Shown: positions 1 to 12,375, counted from the stretch's first letter. The stretch: DNA of 64,000 nt from Vreelandella venusta (GCF_007989605.1 NZ_BJUL01000002.1:62001-126000), one strand, 5' to 3'. Numbers and translations are program-made. Notes: generated by a model not told the origin, from the sequence alone.

Positions 1-1
1 T

Positions 2-88
2 ACCGAACAAGGTCCCCCCGAGCAACTGTTCGATACGCCACAACATGAGCGAACACAATCCTTCCTTGCACGTGTTTTGAAGCATTAA
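2..88 (+). CDS. ABC transporter ATP-binding protein, C-terminal end only
   Basis: The window opens inside a reading frame whose last 28 residues end in a TAA at 86-88. It reads TEQGPPEQLFDTPQHERTQS and then FLARVLKH. This tail (G-P-P-E-Q-L-F...RTQ-F-L-RVL) is the usual C-terminus of polar amino-acid ABC transporter ATPases of the GlnQ/HisP type. The Walker and signature motifs lie outside the window. A strong terminator follows 43 bp later, so this gene ends its transcription unit. The family call rests on the tail alone; the substrate cannot be told. Confidence 0.6.
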   Translation, partial: TEQGPPEQLFDTPQHERTQSFLARVLKH

Positions 89-131
89 TGTCGCAATTAA
101 TCTGACTTTTTTTGCCCATTTTTGTCCCGCT

Positions 132-165
132 AAATGGCCTGTCATCGCGACAGGCCATTTTTTTT
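132..165 (+). terminator. Rho-independent terminator after the ABC ATPase gene
   Basis: A perfect 12-bp stem (132-143 with 149-160) with a 5-nt loop is followed by a run of T. It separates the upstream transcription unit from the DnaA-box region on its right. Confidence 0.9.
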
Positions 166-168
166 GCC

Positions 169-567
169 TGTGGATACTATTTTTTACACGCTGGGGCATA
201 TCGCTCTACGATGCCTACCATGAGCGCTAATAAGGTCTTTTGAAGATACCAATCGAACTTGTTCACAGGTGCGGTAACAAACTCGGTATGGGCCGGTGGA
301 TAACCCGTTGTTTGCTATGCTTGTGTGTAAGTTGCACTTTCATCCACAGGAGTAGCACCGTTTCTACGCAGGTACTCCGCCGTTTAATCATGTAAAAACT
401 AACAATGTAAAAACCTGAAAAATAATGATTTATTTCAGTTATCAACAGATTTTGTCCACACCAGTAGTTACAACATCAACAGAACTTCTCTTATATATTT
501 TTATTTTGTTATTAATAATAGATGAATGCTTCGTTTAGGGTGTGGAAAAACCTGACGGTTACCCACA
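169..567. other. oriC: Candidate chromosomal replication origin (oriC)
   Basis: This intergenic stretch upstream of mnmG carries at least eight 9-mers within one or two mismatches of the DnaA box TTATCCACA: 169-177 (rev), 259-267, 295-303 (rev), 340-348, 439-447, 452-460, 541-549 (rev) and 559-567. A strongly A+T stretch at about 488-521 could be the unwinding element. A 10-bp direct repeat ATGTAAAAAC occurs at 390 and 405. Position next to mnmG (gidA) matches oriC in E. coli and many gammaproteobacteria. There is no GATC in 89-654, unlike E. coli. No gene is visible here; a 60-codon antisense frame has no support. Confidence 0.75.
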
Positions 568-654
568 GGAGGTTTATACTGGCGGGCTTACTCAATCAGT
601 GAACCAATACTGACTCACATCATCCGTGCCGAATGGCACAAGACGAGGTGCCTC

Positions 655-2559
655 TTGAACTACCCCGACCGCTTTGACGTGATTGTCATCGGCGGTGGCC
701 ATGCGGGAACTGAAGCCGCATTGGCCTCTGCTCGTATGGGTTGTCAAACCCTATTGCTAACCCACAACATCGAAACGCTCGGCCAAATGTCGTGCAATCC
801 AGCGATTGGTGGGATTGGCAAAAGCCACCTGGTAAAAGAAATTGATGCACTCGGTGGTGCAATGGGGCTAGCCACGGACTTAGGCGGCATCCAGTTTCGG
901 GTATTGAACGCTCGTAAAGGCCCAGCCGTTCGAGCAACACGTGCTCAGGCAGACCGAGTTCGCTATAAAGCTGCTATTCGGGGAATGTTGGAAAACCAGC
1001 CGAACTTAACCATTTTTCAGCAAGCCGCTGGCGATCTGATTGTGGATAACAACACTGTTCGAGGCGTTGTGACCGAAACAGGCATCCGCTTCCATGCGGA
1101 GTCCGTTGTGCTGTCAACCGGTACATTTTTGGGTGGCGTTATCCACATTGGGTTAGATCAAAGCCGCGGTGGCCGCGCCGGTGACCCGCCTTCCAACGCG
1201 CTAGCTGAACGCTTACGCGCACTGCCGTTTCGCGTTGATCGACTAAAAACCGGAACGCCTCCACGAATTGATGCCAAAACTGTTGATTTTACAGCGTTGG
1301 AAGAACAGCCAGGTGACACCCCCACGCCGGTCATGTCGTACCTTGGTTCACGGGAGATGCATCCACAGCAGGTGAGTTGCCACATAGCGCACACCAATGA
1401 GCGCACCCATGAAATCATCATGGCGAATCTTGATCGCTCGCCTATGTATTCCGGTGTGATCGAAGGCGTTGGTCCGCGATACTGCCCATCGATTGAGGAC
1501 AAAGTTCACCGCTTTGCCGACAAATCAAGCCATCAGGTGTTTATCGAGCCTGAAGGATTGGATACCCATGAGCTCTATCCCAACGGAATCTCGACGTCGT
1601 TGCCTTTTGATGTTCAGCTACAAGTGGTTCGCTCAATTAAAGGCTTAGAAAACGCTCATATCACGCGGCCTGGTTACGCTATTGAGTACGACTTTTTTGA
1701 CCCCCGAGATTTAAAACACTCCTTGGAAACTAAATTTATCCACAATCTGTTTTTCGCCGGACAAATAAACGGTACAACCGGCTACGAGGAGGCTGGAGCT
1801 CAAGGGCTGTTAGCAGGCTTGAATGCTGCTCGCCGCGCCAAACAGTTGGAAGCATGGCACCCTCGCCGTGATGAAGCTTATCTAGGCGTATTAGTGGATG
1901 ACCTGATTACTATGGGCACCAAAGAGCCCTACCGCATGTTTACCTCGCGTGCGGAATACCGTCTGCTGCTACGCGAAGACAATGCTGATCTGCGCTTAAC
2001 GGAAAAAGGGCGCGAGCTTGGCTTAGTTGATGACAAACGTTGGTCGTCATTTAGCCAGAAACGCGAAGCCATCGAGCGGGAAACAACACGCTTAGCTACT
2101 GTTTGGGTACAGCCCAATACGCCAGCTGCCGCTAAAATCGCTGAAAAAACCGGTCGGCCGCTTCCTCGAGAGTACTGTTTAAGTGACTTGTTGAAGCGCC
2201 CAGAGCTTAGCTATGCAGATATTACATCGCTGCCTGGTATCGAAAGCGGCGGTGTTGACGATGACGCAGTTGCTGAACAGGTACAAATTCAAGCGAAATA
2301 CCAGGGGTATATCGACCGTCAACAGGATGAGATCGATAAGCTCAAACGCCATGAAGCGACACCGCTGCCAGCCGAACTGGATTATCAACGGGTAGAAGGG
2401 CTATCCAATGAGATCCGCCAAAAGCTCAGTGAAACGCGCCCCGAAACCCTGGCGCAAGCCGCTCGGATTTCCGGCGTGACCCCTGCAGCGGTCTCTATAT
2501 TGCTAATACATTTGAAAAAACGTCGCTTAGTCAGTTCTAGCGAGGTCGTTAACGGATGA
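655..2559 (+). CDS. mnmG: tRNA uridine-5-carboxymethylaminomethyl modification enzyme MnmG
   Basis: MnmG (GidA) with MnmE installs the carboxymethylaminomethyl group on U34 of certain tRNAs, using FAD and methylene-tetrahydrofolate. The 634-residue product has the family's usual length. The FAD-binding GGGHAG is at residues 13-18, followed by the signature [12 protein letters not shown]. The start is TTG, chosen because the protein begins exactly as its family does ([14 protein letters not shown]) and because GAGG lies a few bases upstream at 644-647. The gene is the first of a tight run with rsmG (4-bp overlap) and parA, reading away from oriC. A perfect DnaA box lies inside it at 1736-1744, perhaps by chance. 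Confidence 0.97.
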   Translation: MNYPDRFDVIVIGGGHAGTEAALASARMGCQTLLLTHNIETLGQMSCNPAIGGIGKSHLVKEIDALGGAMGLATDLGGIQFRVLNARKGPAVRATRAQADRVRYKAAIRGMLENQPNLTIFQQAAGDLIVDNNTVRGVVTETGIRFHAESVVLSTGTFLGGVIHIGLDQSRGGRAGDPPSNALAERLRALPFRVDRLKTGTPPRIDAKTVDFTALEEQPGDTPTPVMSYLGSREMHPQQVSCHIAHTNERTHEIIMANLDRSPMYSGVIEGVGPRYCPSIEDKVHRFADKSSHQVFIEPEGLDTHELYPNGISTSLPFDVQLQVVRSIKGLENAHITRPGYAIEYDFFDPRDLKHSLETKFIHNLFFAGQINGTTGYEEAGAQGLLAGLNAARRAKQLEAWHPRRDEAYLGVLVDDLITMGTKEPYRMFTSRAEYRLLLREDNADLRLTEKGRELGLVDDKRWSSFSQKREAIERETTRLATVWVQPNTPAAAKIAEKTGRPLPREYCLSDLLKRPELSYADITSLPGIESGGVDDDAVAEQVQIQAKYQGYIDRQQDEIDKLKRHEATPLPAELDYQRVEGLSNEIRQKLSETRPETLAQAARISGVTPAAVSILLIHLKKRRLVSSSEVVNG

Positions 2560-3221
2560 GTCGATTAACGCCGTTGATCAACAGCTTGCCTGAAACCGTT
2601 GCTCCCCGACTGGAAGAAGGATTAGCAACATTAGGAGTCATTGTTACTCCCCAACAGCGCGAACAACTACTTGGTTTGCTCGCGCTGTTGCACAAGTGGA
2701 ATCAGGCTTATAACCTCACCGCTGTACGCGATGTTGAAGAGATGGTTTCACGGCATGTATTAGATAGTGCTGCTGTTGCCCCTTATGTTCATGGACCACA
2801 GATCCTTGATGTAGGTGCTGGTCCCGGTTTGCCCGGCCTTGTGCTTGCTATCTTGAAGCCTGAACTGCAGGTAACGCTACTCGATAGCAATGGCAAAAAA
2901 GTTCGCTTCCAACGTCAAGCAGTGATGGAGTTAGCGCTGACAAACGTTACCCCCACCCAAGCACGTGTCGAGCAATTCAATGGCCAGACGTTTGATCAAG
3001 TGATTTCCCGAGCCTTTGCCAGCTTGGTAGACTTTATCTCGCTAACCCGAGCGCTACCGGCAGCTCATGGGCAGTGGCTTGCTATGAAAGGCCCTGGCGC
3101 TGATGATGAACTGCGGGAGTTGCCTAACTACGTTGAGCTCCAGGCGCGTCACCTACTGCGTGTTCCCTTCGAGACGGCCGAGCGGCAGCTGTTGATTCTG
3201 ACCCCAAAAGGAGTTGAGTAG
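2556..3221 (+). CDS. rsmG: 16S rRNA (guanine527-N7)-methyltransferase RsmG
   Basis: RsmG (GidB) methylates G527 of 16S rRNA at N7 with SAM. The 221-residue protein shows the SAM-binding motif [11 protein letters not shown] at residues 84-94, and upstream the family hallmark [13 protein letters not shown]. Its ATG overlaps the mnmG stop by 4 bp (ATGA), and its TAG overlaps the GTG of parA by one base, so the three genes are probably translationally coupled. The order mnmG-rsmG-parA-parB is that of Pseudomonas and relatives. In this family, loss of function is known to give low-level streptomycin resistance. Confidence 0.96.
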   Translation: MSRLTPLINSLPETVAPRLEEGLATLGVIVTPQQREQLLGLLALLHKWNQAYNLTAVRDVEEMVSRHVLDSAAVAPYVHGPQILDVGAGPGLPGLVLAILKPELQVTLLDSNGKKVRFQRQAVMELALTNVTPTQARVEQFNGQTFDQVISRAFASLVDFISLTRALPAAHGQWLAMKGPGADDELRELPNYVELQARHLLRVPFETAERQLLILTPKGVE

Positions 3222-3988
3222 TGAGCCAGATCATTGCCCTGACCAACCAAAAAGGCGGTGTGGGCAAGTCCACTTCAGCCGTTAATCTCGCCGCCAGTTT
3301 GGCAGCACTTGACCGTCGTATCTTGCTGGTAGATTTAGACCCACAAGGGCATGCCAGCATGGGCAGTGGCATCGACAAGTACGCGCTTGAAAAAAGTGTA
3401 CTTGATGTGCTGCTGGGAGAAACAACCGCAAGCGACGCCATCGTTAGCGATTTACCTGTAAAATATGACGTCCTTCCCGGTAATGGCGACTTAACAGCCG
3501 CGGAAGTAGAGCTGCTCGATAGTGACCAGCGCCAAAGTCGCTTGTCGTTAGCACTGCAGACGGTGGCAGATGACTATGATGTCGTCCTCATCGACTGCCC
3601 ACCGTCGCTGAATATGCTTACCGTGAATGCGTTGACAGCCGCCAATGGGGTGCTTATTCCATTGCAGTGTGAATTCTATGCATTGGAAGGATTATCAGCG
3701 CTGCTGGATACCGTTGAGCAGATCAAACAGAGTGTTAATCCTGATCTAGCCGTTTCTGGCATTCTGCGTACTATGTACGACAAGCGCACCAGTTTGACGC
3801 GTGAAGTGGACAAACAGCTGAGAGATTTTTTTGGCGATGCGCTGTTAAAAACAACCATTCCACGCAATGTAAAGGTTGCTGAAGCACCAAGCCATGGCTT
3901 ACCTGTTACTCAATACGCACGTTTTTCGCGGGGTAGCCAGGCTTATCGTGTGCTTGCAAAAGAGATGATTCGGCGGCTATCGCTGTAA
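3221..3988 (+). CDS. parA: Chromosome-partitioning ATPase ParA (Soj)
   Basis: This is a ParA/Soj Walker-type ATPase of 255 residues that works with ParB on origin-proximal parS sites to segregate new chromosomes. The deviant Walker A KGGVGKS is at residues 11-17, followed by DLDPQGHAS near 38-46 and the Walker B VVLIDCPPSL. The short N-terminus without a DNA-binding domain marks the chromosomal (type Ib-like) form rather than a plasmid type Ia ParA. The start is GTG, overlapping the rsmG stop, with AAAGGAG 8-14 bases upstream. parB follows 24 bp downstream with its own ribosome site. Confidence 0.96.
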   Translation: MSQIIALTNQKGGVGKSTSAVNLAASLAALDRRILLVDLDPQGHASMGSGIDKYALEKSVLDVLLGETTASDAIVSDLPVKYDVLPGNGDLTAAEVELLDSDQRQSRLSLALQTVADDYDVVLIDCPPSLNMLTVNALTAANGVLIPLQCEFYALEGLSALLDTVEQIKQSVNPDLAVSGILRTMYDKRTSLTREVDKQLRDFFGDALLKTTIPRNVKVAEAPSHGLPVTQYARFSRGSQAYRVLAKEMIRRLSL

Positions 3989-4012
3989 CGTAAAAAGTAC
4001 GAGGGGAAGCGA

Positions 4013-4942
4013 ATGACGCGTAAACGCGCGCTAGGACGTGGCCTGGATGCCCTGATTGGTGCGGGCGCCCGTCGTCGTGACAGTTTAGATCTTACCGGTG
4101 GCGTGACGCTGGATGGTGAAGACACGTTGCTGCCTGCAGCATCAACGGAAGAAGCGGCGGCTGAGCGGCTAGAACGGTTACCTCTTGGCCAACTGAGCCG
4201 TGGGAAATATCAGCCACGTCGCGATATTCAACCCGAAGCATTGGAAGAGCTTGCCGATTCCATTCGCGCACAAGGGGTGATGCAACCTATTGTGGTTCGC
4301 CCAGTAGGTGAAGAGCGCTATGAAATTATCGCGGGTGAGCGCCGCTGGCGTGCTGCGCAGTTGGCCGAATTAGATGTTATCCCCGCCGTTATTCGCGATG
4401 TCAGTGATGAAGTAGCACTTGCCCTGGCGCTGATTGAAAATATTCAGCGCGAAAATCTTAATGCCATTGAAGAAGCACTTGCCTTAAAGCGCCTGGGCGA
4501 TGAGTTTGAGCTTACCCAGCAGCAAATTGCTGATGCAGTCGGTAAGTCGCGCACTCAAGTCGCCAATTTATTGCGCTTGTTAGCGTTAGACCCTGAAGTG
4601 CAAACGCTGCTGGAACGCGGCGATTTAGATATGGGCCATGCGCGAGCCTTGCTATCGCTTAACAGTACCCAGCAGCGCCAAATTGCCCATGAAGTGGTCA
4701 ATAATGATTTGACCGTTCGTGACACAGAAGCGTTGGTTAAAAAAGTTCAAGCTAACCAGACACCTGCCCAGACACCGCCGCGTACTGCCAAAACACCGGA
4801 TGTTGCACGACTTGAAACACATCTGGGGGAATTGCTAGGCGCGCCCGTTTCCATTGATCACGGGCAAAAAGGGAAGGGGAAGGTGACAATCCGTTATACC
4901 AGTCTTGAAGAGCTCGACGGGATTTTGGCGCATATTAAATAG
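4013..4942 (+). CDS. parB: Chromosome-partitioning protein ParB (Spo0J)
   Basis: ParB binds parS, loads and slides on DNA as a CTP-dependent clamp and stimulates ParA. The 309-residue protein begins with the family-typical RALGRGLDALIG. It has the ParB/Srx fold with the CTP-binding IAGERRWRAAQ motif near residue 105, a helix-turn-helix (TQQQIADAVGKSRTQVANLLRLL) near 165-190, and a C-terminal dimerisation tail. A GAGGGGAAG ribosome site precedes the ATG. No 16-bp parS of the canonical form was found by eye inside or beside the parAB pair. A weak AT-rich inverted repeat (4952-4971) follows the gene. Confidence 0.96.
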   Translation: MTRKRALGRGLDALIGAGARRRDSLDLTGGVTLDGEDTLLPAASTEEAAAERLERLPLGQLSRGKYQPRRDIQPEALEELADSIRAQGVMQPIVVRPVGEERYEIIAGERRWRAAQLAELDVIPAVIRDVSDEVALALALIENIQRENLNAIEEALALKRLGDEFELTQQQIADAVGKSRTQVANLLRLLALDPEVQTLLERGDLDMGHARALLSLNSTQQRQIAHEVVNNDLTVRDTEALVKKVQANQTPAQTPPRTAKTPDVARLETHLGELLGAPVSIDHGQKGKGKVTIRYTSLEELDGILAHIK

Positions 4943-5023
4943 CAGGCTTACTAAAATAGACGCTTATTTTAACCCTTTGGTCGCAAGTCGACACTGAATC
5001 GCGCGAAATCGGCGCAACTTCGG

Positions 5024-5052
5024 TTGAAGGTGTGATAGCGCTTCCCTATAAT
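5024..5052 (+). promoter_or_regulatory. Sigma-70-type promoter of the atp operon
   Basis: TTGAAG (5024-5029) and a perfect TATAAT (5047-5052) are separated by exactly 17 bp, about 110 bp upstream of atpI. No other promoter-like pair of this quality was seen in the 217-bp parB-atpI gap, so this probably drives the ATP synthase operon. Confidence 0.75.
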
Positions 5053-5159
5053 CGCGCAAGATTTGTGCAGGTAACTGATGATTTATTGAGCAGCAAGCTG
5101 TAAGCGTGACTTATTAATTGTGCTGGGGAATCATGTGCTGAAGATCTATCTGAAGAATT

Positions 5160-5555
5160 ATGCAGCGACTTGAGGCCCAACGGCGAAAAGCTTACTTCTT
5201 CAGGCTGACAGCAATTCAGTTGCTAATGACGTTAGTCGGTATGCTATTGGCTTTCCCTGTTGCTCATATGGCAGGCGCATTGTCGGTAGCTACAGGAGCA
5301 TTAGTAGCGCTGTTGCCGCACATTTTTTTTATACAGCGAATGGGAATTTTCCGAACAAGGCATCGCGCTCCGCGCGCAATGGACCTATTTCGCGCCGAAG
5401 CAGGCAAGTTTGGTTTGACGGTGGCACTGTTTTCACTGGTGTTCGTTGTAGTGCCCCCCTCAAACCCCGCTTTCTTTTTTTGCGCTTACGTTGCGATTGT
5501 TCTGACGCATTGGTTAGCACCATGGCTAATGCTTGGAAATCGCACAACTAATTGA
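5160..5555 (+). CDS. atpI: ATP synthase protein I (AtpI)
   Basis: AtpI is the small, poorly conserved membrane protein that leads many bacterial atp operons and is thought to help c-ring assembly or Mg2+ supply. The 131 residues contain four hydrophobic segments (about 16-35, 38-60, 78-98, 103-122). Sequence identity alone would not name it; the call rests on its size, its four-helix topology and its place 6 bp before atpB. The ATG at 5160 is kept because no better ribosome site was seen at other starts. Confidence 0.85.
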   Translation: MQRLEAQRRKAYFFRLTAIQLLMTLVGMLLAFPVAHMAGALSVATGALVALLPHIFFIQRMGIFRTRHRAPRAMDLFRAEAGKFGLTVALFSLVFVVVPPSNPAFFFCAYVAIVLTHWLAPWLMLGNRTTN

Positions 5556-6395
<840 letters not shown>

Positions 6396-6415
6396 GACGT
6401 GCTGCTTGTTAGAGA

Positions 6416-6456
6416 TTAACCCTTAACATCAACCCTCAACCTTGACCTTTAACTTG
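6416..6456 (+). repeat. Short C-poor/A-rich imperfect repeats between atpB and atpE
   Basis: The atpB-atpE gap contains imperfect units of about 7 nt (TTAACCC, TTAACATC, AACCCTC, AACCTTG, ACCTTTAAC). It is unstructured and G-poor, lying just upstream of the atpE ribosome site. It may act as a translational enhancer for the highly expressed c subunit; that role is inference. Confidence 0.4.
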
Positions 6457-6457
6457 A

Positions 6458-6703
<246 letters not shown>

Positions 6704-6714
6704 TGACAGCTTAG

Positions 6715-6739
6715 CCGGGCGGCAGTCCCGCTCGGTTTT
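6715..6739 (+). terminator. Intercistronic stem-loop after atpE (weak terminator or mRNA stabiliser)
   Basis: CCGGGCGG (6715-6722) pairs with CCGCTCGG (6728-6735) with one G-T wobble, followed by TTTTG. Because atpF and the rest of the operon lie downstream, it probably attenuates or protects mRNA rather than ending transcription completely. Confidence 0.55.
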
Positions 6740-6781
6740 GTTTCACTCCGGTCGCCACGAACTTGTCAGAGGTACATCCCT

Positions 6782-7252
6782 GTGAATATCAACATGACGC
6801 TTATCGGGCAGACGATCGCCTTCGCGATCTTTGTCTGGTTTTGCATAAAGTATGTGTGGCCTCCGATCAGCAACGCGCTTCACGAGCGTCAAAAGAAAAT
6901 TGCTGATGGCTTAGACGCAGCTAGCCGTGCTACTCGCGATCTTGAGCTTGCTCAAGAGCGTGCAGAGCAGACACTGCGTGAAAGCAAGGAGCAGGCTTCT
7001 CAAATCCTCGAGCAAGCCAACAAGCGCTCTGCTCAAATGGTTGAAGAAGCACGCGAACAGGCCCGCGCCGAAGGCGAACGCCTCATGGTTAGTGCACGTT
7101 CTGAAATTGAGCAAGAAGTTAATCGTGCAAAAGACGAGCTTCGTGCCCAAGTTTCTCATCTTGCCATTATTGGTGCCGAGCGTGTGCTAGAAGCTTCGGT
7201 CGACGAGAAAGCACATCGCAAGTTACTTGATGAGCTTGCTGCTGAACTGTAA
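6782..7252 (+). CDS. atpF: ATP synthase Fo subunit b
   Basis: Subunit b is the peripheral stalk linking Fo to F1. One N-terminal membrane helix (about 6-25, ending in KYVWPP) is followed by a long charged coiled coil rich in Ala, Glu, Arg and Lys to the C-terminus (LLDELAAEL). The start is GTG at 6782, which gives 156 residues, the same as E. coli AtpF, and an N-terminus ([10 protein letters not shown]) that matches the family. The next in-frame ATG is four codons later. SAGAGGTAC-type ribosome sequence (CAGAGGTAC) lies just upstream. Confidence 0.96.
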   Translation: MNINMTLIGQTIAFAIFVWFCIKYVWPPISNALHERQKKIADGLDAASRATRDLELAQERAEQTLRESKEQASQILEQANKRSAQMVEEAREQARAEGERLMVSARSEIEQEVNRAKDELRAQVSHLAIIGAERVLEASVDEKAHRKLLDELAAEL

Positions 7253-7263
7253 GGAGGTGACCC

Positions 7264-7797
7264 ATGGCGGAATTACTTACCGTCGCTCGTCCTTACGCTA
7301 AGGCGGCGTTTGAATACGCGCGTGATCATAAGGCGCTTGATAGCTGGACCCAAGCGCTTAGTTTTTTAAGCGCTGCGGTAGCTGACAGCGATCTACGTCG
7401 TCTGTTGGGTAGTCCAAAACTTGAAAACGACAAAAAGGTAGCGCTGCTTTCGGATATGTTGCCCGAAAAGCAGGAAGACCTGTCGCGTTTTTTGGATACC
7501 CTGGCTGACCAAGGTCGCTTGTTAGCACTGCCCTTCATTGCTGAACAGTTCGAGTACTTACGTGCCGAACATGAACAGCGTGTTGATGTGACGGTGACGT
7601 CAGCTTATAAGCTGACTGCCGCACAGCAGACCAAGCTAGCGAACGCGCTTAAGAAACGTCTGAATCGCGAAATCTCCATTACTACTCAAGTGGACAAGAC
7701 GCTTATTGGTGGTGTCATCCTACGTGCCGGCGATACCGTTATTGACGGTTCGGTACGTGGTCGATTGAACCGCCTTTCCGAAGCGCTGACCGCTTGA
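7264..7797 (+). CDS. atpH: ATP synthase F1 subunit delta
   Basis: Subunit delta caps the F1 head and binds the b stalk. The 177-residue protein starts with the family motif [14 protein letters not shown] and ends with the conserved segment [35 protein letters not shown] precedes the ATG, overlapping the end of atpF by position but not by frame. It lies in the usual order between atpF and atpA. Confidence 0.96.
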   Translation: MAELLTVARPYAKAAFEYARDHKALDSWTQALSFLSAAVADSDLRRLLGSPKLENDKKVALLSDMLPEKQEDLSRFLDTLADQGRLLALPFIAEQFEYLRAEHEQRVDVTVTSAYKLTAAQQTKLANALKKRLNREISITTQVDKTLIGGVILRAGDTVIDGSVRGRLNRLSEALTA

Positions 7798-7813
7798 GTC
7801 TGAGGGACATGGC

Positions 7814-9358
7814 ATGCAGCAACTGAATCCTTCCGAGATCAGCGACATCATCAAGCAGCGAATTGAGAAGCTTGACGTCGCATCCGAAGCCCGTAATCAG
7901 GGCACCATCGTCAGCGTTTCCGACGGTATCGTGAAAATTCACGGCCTCGAAGACGCGATGTTTGGTGAAATGATTGAATTCCCTAACAGCATTTTTGGCA
8001 TGGTACTGAACCTGGAGCGTGACTCCGTTGGTGCCGTTGTCTTGGGTGACTACCTGCAACTTCAAGAAGGCATGACCGCTCAGTGTACGGGTCGTATCCT
8101 AGAAGTGCCGGTAGGTCCTGAGCTGGTAGGTCGTGTGGTCGATGCGCTGGGTAATGCCATCGACGGCAAAGGCGATATCAACGCCAAAATGACAGATGCG
8201 GTAGAAAAAGTAGCGCCTGGCGTTATTACCCGTCAGTCCGTTGACGAGCCGATCCAAACCGGTCTGAAATCCATCGACGCCATGGTGCCAATCGGTCGTG
8301 GTCAGCGTGAGCTGATCATCGGTGACCGTCAGATTGGTAAGTCAGCCATTGCTATCGATGCGATCATCAACCAAAAAGGCAAAGGCGTTACTTGTGTTTA
8401 CGTGGCGATTGGTCAGAAGCAGTCGACCATTGCTAACGTGGTACGCAAGTTAGAAGAGCACGGCGCGCTGGAACACACCATCGTTGTCGCTGCTGGCGCT
8501 GCTGATCCTGCACCGATGCAGTTCTTGGCCGCCTATTCTGGTTGCACCATGGGTGAGTACTTCCGTGACCGTGGTGAAGACGCACTGATCGTTTATGACG
8601 ATCTTTCCAAGCAGGCTGTGGCTTACCGTCAGGTATCACTACTGCTGCGTCGTCCGCCGGGTCGTGAGGCCTATCCTGGTGACGTTTTCTATCTCCACTC
8701 ACGTCTGCTAGAGCGCGCTGCGCGTGTTAATGCTGATTACGTTGAGAAATTTACTAACGGTGAAGTAAAAGGCAAAACCGGTTCTTTGACCGCACTGCCG
8801 ATTATCGAAACCCAAGGTGGAGACGTTTCTGCGTTCGTTCCGACCAACGTTATCTCGATCACCGATGGTCAGATCTTCCTGGAAACCAACCTGTTTAACT
8901 CCGGTATTCGTCCGGCGATTAACGCAGGTCTATCGGTTTCTCGTGTTGGTGGTGCTGCGCAGACCAAAATTATCAAGAAGCTGGGTGGCGGTGTTCGTCT
9001 GGCCTTGGCTCAGTACCGTGAGCTAGCGGCGTTCTCGCAGTTTGCTTCTGATCTAGATGAAGCGACCCGTAAGCAGCTTGAGCATGGTCAACGCGTTACA
9101 GAACTGATGAAGCAAAAGCAGTACTCGCCGATGTCAGTGGCGGAAATGGCGCTGTCTCTGTACGCCGCTAACGAAGGTCACTTGGATGATGTGAGCGTCG
9201 ATAAAGTGTTGGACTTCGAACGTGCTCTGCACGATTACATGAAGTCTGAGCACAGCGATCTGCTCGATAAGATCAACCAGACCGGCGACTACAACGGCGA
9301 GATTCAGGACGGCTTGAAGTCAGGTCTCGAGAAGTTCAAGGCGACTCAGAGCTGGTAA
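7814..9358 (+). CDS. atpA: ATP synthase F1 subunit alpha
   Basis: Subunit alpha carries the non-catalytic nucleotide sites of F1. The product is 514 residues, close to the 513 of E. coli. The P-loop is GDRQIGKS near residues 170-177, where most relatives have GDRQTGKT; this still fits GxxxxGK[ST]. The family signature [17 protein letters not shown] is intact near 365-381. It is followed by a GC-rich hairpin before atpG. Confidence 0.98.
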   Translation: MQQLNPSEISDIIKQRIEKLDVASEARNQGTIVSVSDGIVKIHGLEDAMFGEMIEFPNSIFGMVLNLERDSVGAVVLGDYLQLQEGMTAQCTGRILEVPVGPELVGRVVDALGNAIDGKGDINAKMTDAVEKVAPGVITRQSVDEPIQTGLKSIDAMVPIGRGQRELIIGDRQIGKSAIAIDAIINQKGKGVTCVYVAIGQKQSTIANVVRKLEEHGALEHTIVVAAGAADPAPMQFLAAYSGCTMGEYFRDRGEDALIVYDDLSKQAVAYRQVSLLLRRPPGREAYPGDVFYLHSRLLERAARVNADYVEKFTNGEVKGKTGSLTALPIIETQGGDVSAFVPTNVISITDGQIFLETNLFNSGIRPAINAGLSVSRVGGAAQTKIIKKLGGGVRLALAQYRELAAFSQFASDLDEATRKQLEHGQRVTELMKQKQYSPMSVAEMALSLYAANEGHLDDVSVDKVLDFERALHDYMKSEHSDLLDKINQTGDYNGEIQDGLKSGLEKFKATQSW

Positions 9359-9364
9359 TGTCCG

Positions 9365-9382
9365 GCCCGCCTGTGGGCGGGC
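9365..9382 (+). other. Intercistronic hairpin between atpA and atpG
   Basis: GCCCGCC (9365-9371) pairs with GGCGGGC (9376-9382) across a 4-nt loop. There is no T run, so it is better read as an mRNA-stabilising or processing hairpin than a terminator. Confidence 0.55.
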
Positions 9383-9423
9383 TTGCATGCTTTCTGAGAG
9401 CCACGAACGAAGGGTAGATCGCT

Positions 9424-10311
9424 ATGGCAGCTGCAAAAGAGATACGCACCCAGATCGGGAGCATTAAAAATACGCAGAAGATTACCAGCGCCATGGAAAT
9501 GGTAGCTGCATCTAAAATGCGTAAAGCACAAGATCTGATGAAGGCTGGCCAGCCGTATGCCAAGCAGATTCGTAATGTGGTAGGCCACATTGCCGACGCA
9601 AATCCTGAATACAAGCACGACTACATGGTCGAGCGTAATGAGGTGAAGCGCGTTGGTTACATTGTGGTATCTACTGACCGCGGTCTGTGTGGTGGCTTAA
9701 ACGTCAACCTGTTTAAGGCAGTGGTGAAAGATGCCGTTGTCTGGAAACAGCAAGACGCTGAGCTAGACTTCTGCGCCCTCGGCTCTAAAGCCGGCGCCTT
9801 TTTCCGCAACTATGGAGGCAACCTGGTTGCTGCCAAGAGCGGATTAGGAGAGTCGCCGACTGTCGAAGGACTGATCGGTAGTATAAAGGTCATGTTAGAA
9901 GCGTACGACGCAGGACGTATTGACCGCTTGTTTGTGGTGTATAACGAATTTGTTAACACCATGACGCAACGGCCCGTCGTACGTCAGCTTCTTCCGTTGT
10001 CGTCCGATATGGGCGAAGACGCGGAGCATGACGAAGAAAACGCCCGTCCCGGAAGCTGGGACTACCTGTATGAACCGGATGCCAAGGCGTTGCTAGACAG
10101 CCTGTTGGTTCGATTCATCGAATCACAGGTGTATCAGGCGGTAGTCGAAAACGGTGCGTGCGAACAGGCCGCCCGAATGATCGCTATGAAGAGTGCCACT
10201 GATAACGCGGGCAACCTGATCGACGATCTGGAGATGGTATACAACAAGGCCCGTCAGGCCGCCATCACCCAGGAAATTTCCGAGATCGTCGGCGGCGCTT
10301 CAGCCGTATAA
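9424..10311 (+). CDS. atpG: ATP synthase F1 subunit gamma
   Basis: Subunit gamma is the central rotor shaft of F1. The 295-residue protein has the paired N- and C-terminal coiled-coil helices of the family: the start reads [20 protein letters not shown], the end [19 protein letters not shown]. An acidic stretch ([23 protein letters not shown], residues about 197-219) sits in the usual variable region before the C-terminal helix. E. coli AtpG is 287 residues, so the length is normal. Confidence 0.97.
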   Translation: MAAAKEIRTQIGSIKNTQKITSAMEMVAASKMRKAQDLMKAGQPYAKQIRNVVGHIADANPEYKHDYMVERNEVKRVGYIVVSTDRGLCGGLNVNLFKAVVKDAVVWKQQDAELDFCALGSKAGAFFRNYGGNLVAAKSGLGESPTVEGLIGSIKVMLEAYDAGRIDRLFVVYNEFVNTMTQRPVVRQLLPLSSDMGEDAEHDEENARPGSWDYLYEPDAKALLDSLLVRFIESQVYQAVVENGACEQAARMIAMKSATDNAGNLIDDLEMVYNKARQAAITQEISEIVGGASAV

Positions 10312-10317
10312 CGCCTA

Positions 10318-11767
<1,450 letters not shown>

Positions 11768-11791
11768 TCCCGTCCATTAGGGGGATTCGCT

Positions 11792-12220
11792 ATGGCGAAT
11801 AGCTTCACTTGCAATATCGTCAGCGCTGAAGATTCCATCTTTACAGGTACTGTTGAGATGGTGGTAGCTGCAGGTATTATGGGTGACCTCGGTATTTTGC
11901 CGGGGCACACCCCGCTGCTGACCGAGCTTCAGCCCGGTCCGGTACGCGTGATACACGATGGTGGCAAGGAAGAGAACTTCTTTGTCTCCGGTGGCTTCAT
12001 GGAAGTACAACCGACCATTGTTACGATCCTGGCAGATGCAGCGACGCGTGCTAGTGACCTCGACGAGGCCGCTGCTGAAGAAGCGCGTCAGCAGGCGTTG
12101 AAAGCCTTTAATGAGAAGTCATCGGAGCTGGATTATACCCGTGCTGCCGCTGAACTTGCCGAAGCCGTTGCACAGCTGCGAACGATTCAGCAGCTGCGCA
12201 AAAAGGCGGGTAAAGGCTAA
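11792..12220 (+). CDS. atpC: ATP synthase F1 subunit epsilon
   Basis: Subunit epsilon sits on gamma and can inhibit ATP hydrolysis. The 142 residues have an N-terminal beta sandwich (FTCNIVSAEDSIFTG...GDLGILPGHTPLLTELQPG) and a two-helix C-terminal domain (from about 88). TTAGGGGGATT precedes the ATG. It is the last gene of the operon and is followed within 25 bp by a strong terminator. Confidence 0.97.
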   Translation: MANSFTCNIVSAEDSIFTGTVEMVVAAGIMGDLGILPGHTPLLTELQPGPVRVIHDGGKEENFFVSGGFMEVQPTIVTILADAATRASDLDEAAAEEARQQALKAFNEKSSELDYTRAAAELAEAVAQLRTIQQLRKKAGKG

Positions 12221-12243
12221 GACACGCGCTAGCGTGCATAAAG

Positions 12244-12283
12244 CGCTCCTTGAACCCGAGAGGGTTTAAGGAGCGTTTTTTTT
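12244..12283 (+). terminator. Rho-independent terminator of the atp operon
   Basis: A 14-bp stem (12244-12257 with 12262-12275, one wobble pair), a GAGA tetraloop and eight T residues directly follow atpC. Confidence 0.95.
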
Positions 12284-12375
12284 GTCTGGTACTATGAAAA
12301 AGCGTATTCAGTGTCTGGACGCTCATCTGTAACACCTCATCTGCACACTGTGCGTCTGCACAAAGGGAGATAGCG

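Noticed and set aside
263-445. 60-codon minus-strand frame in the origin region
   Set aside because: It has no ribosome site or recognisable sequence and covers DnaA boxes; it is taken as chance.
4801-4819. parS-like sequence in parB (TGTTGCACG...TGAAACA halves)
   Set aside because: The two halves are 5 bp apart instead of the 2 bp of the 16-bp parS palindrome, so ParB binding is unlikely.
12284-12375. Possible Mg2+ riboswitch before mgtE
   Set aside because: The gap is only 92 bp and no M-box-like conserved core could be recognised by eye.
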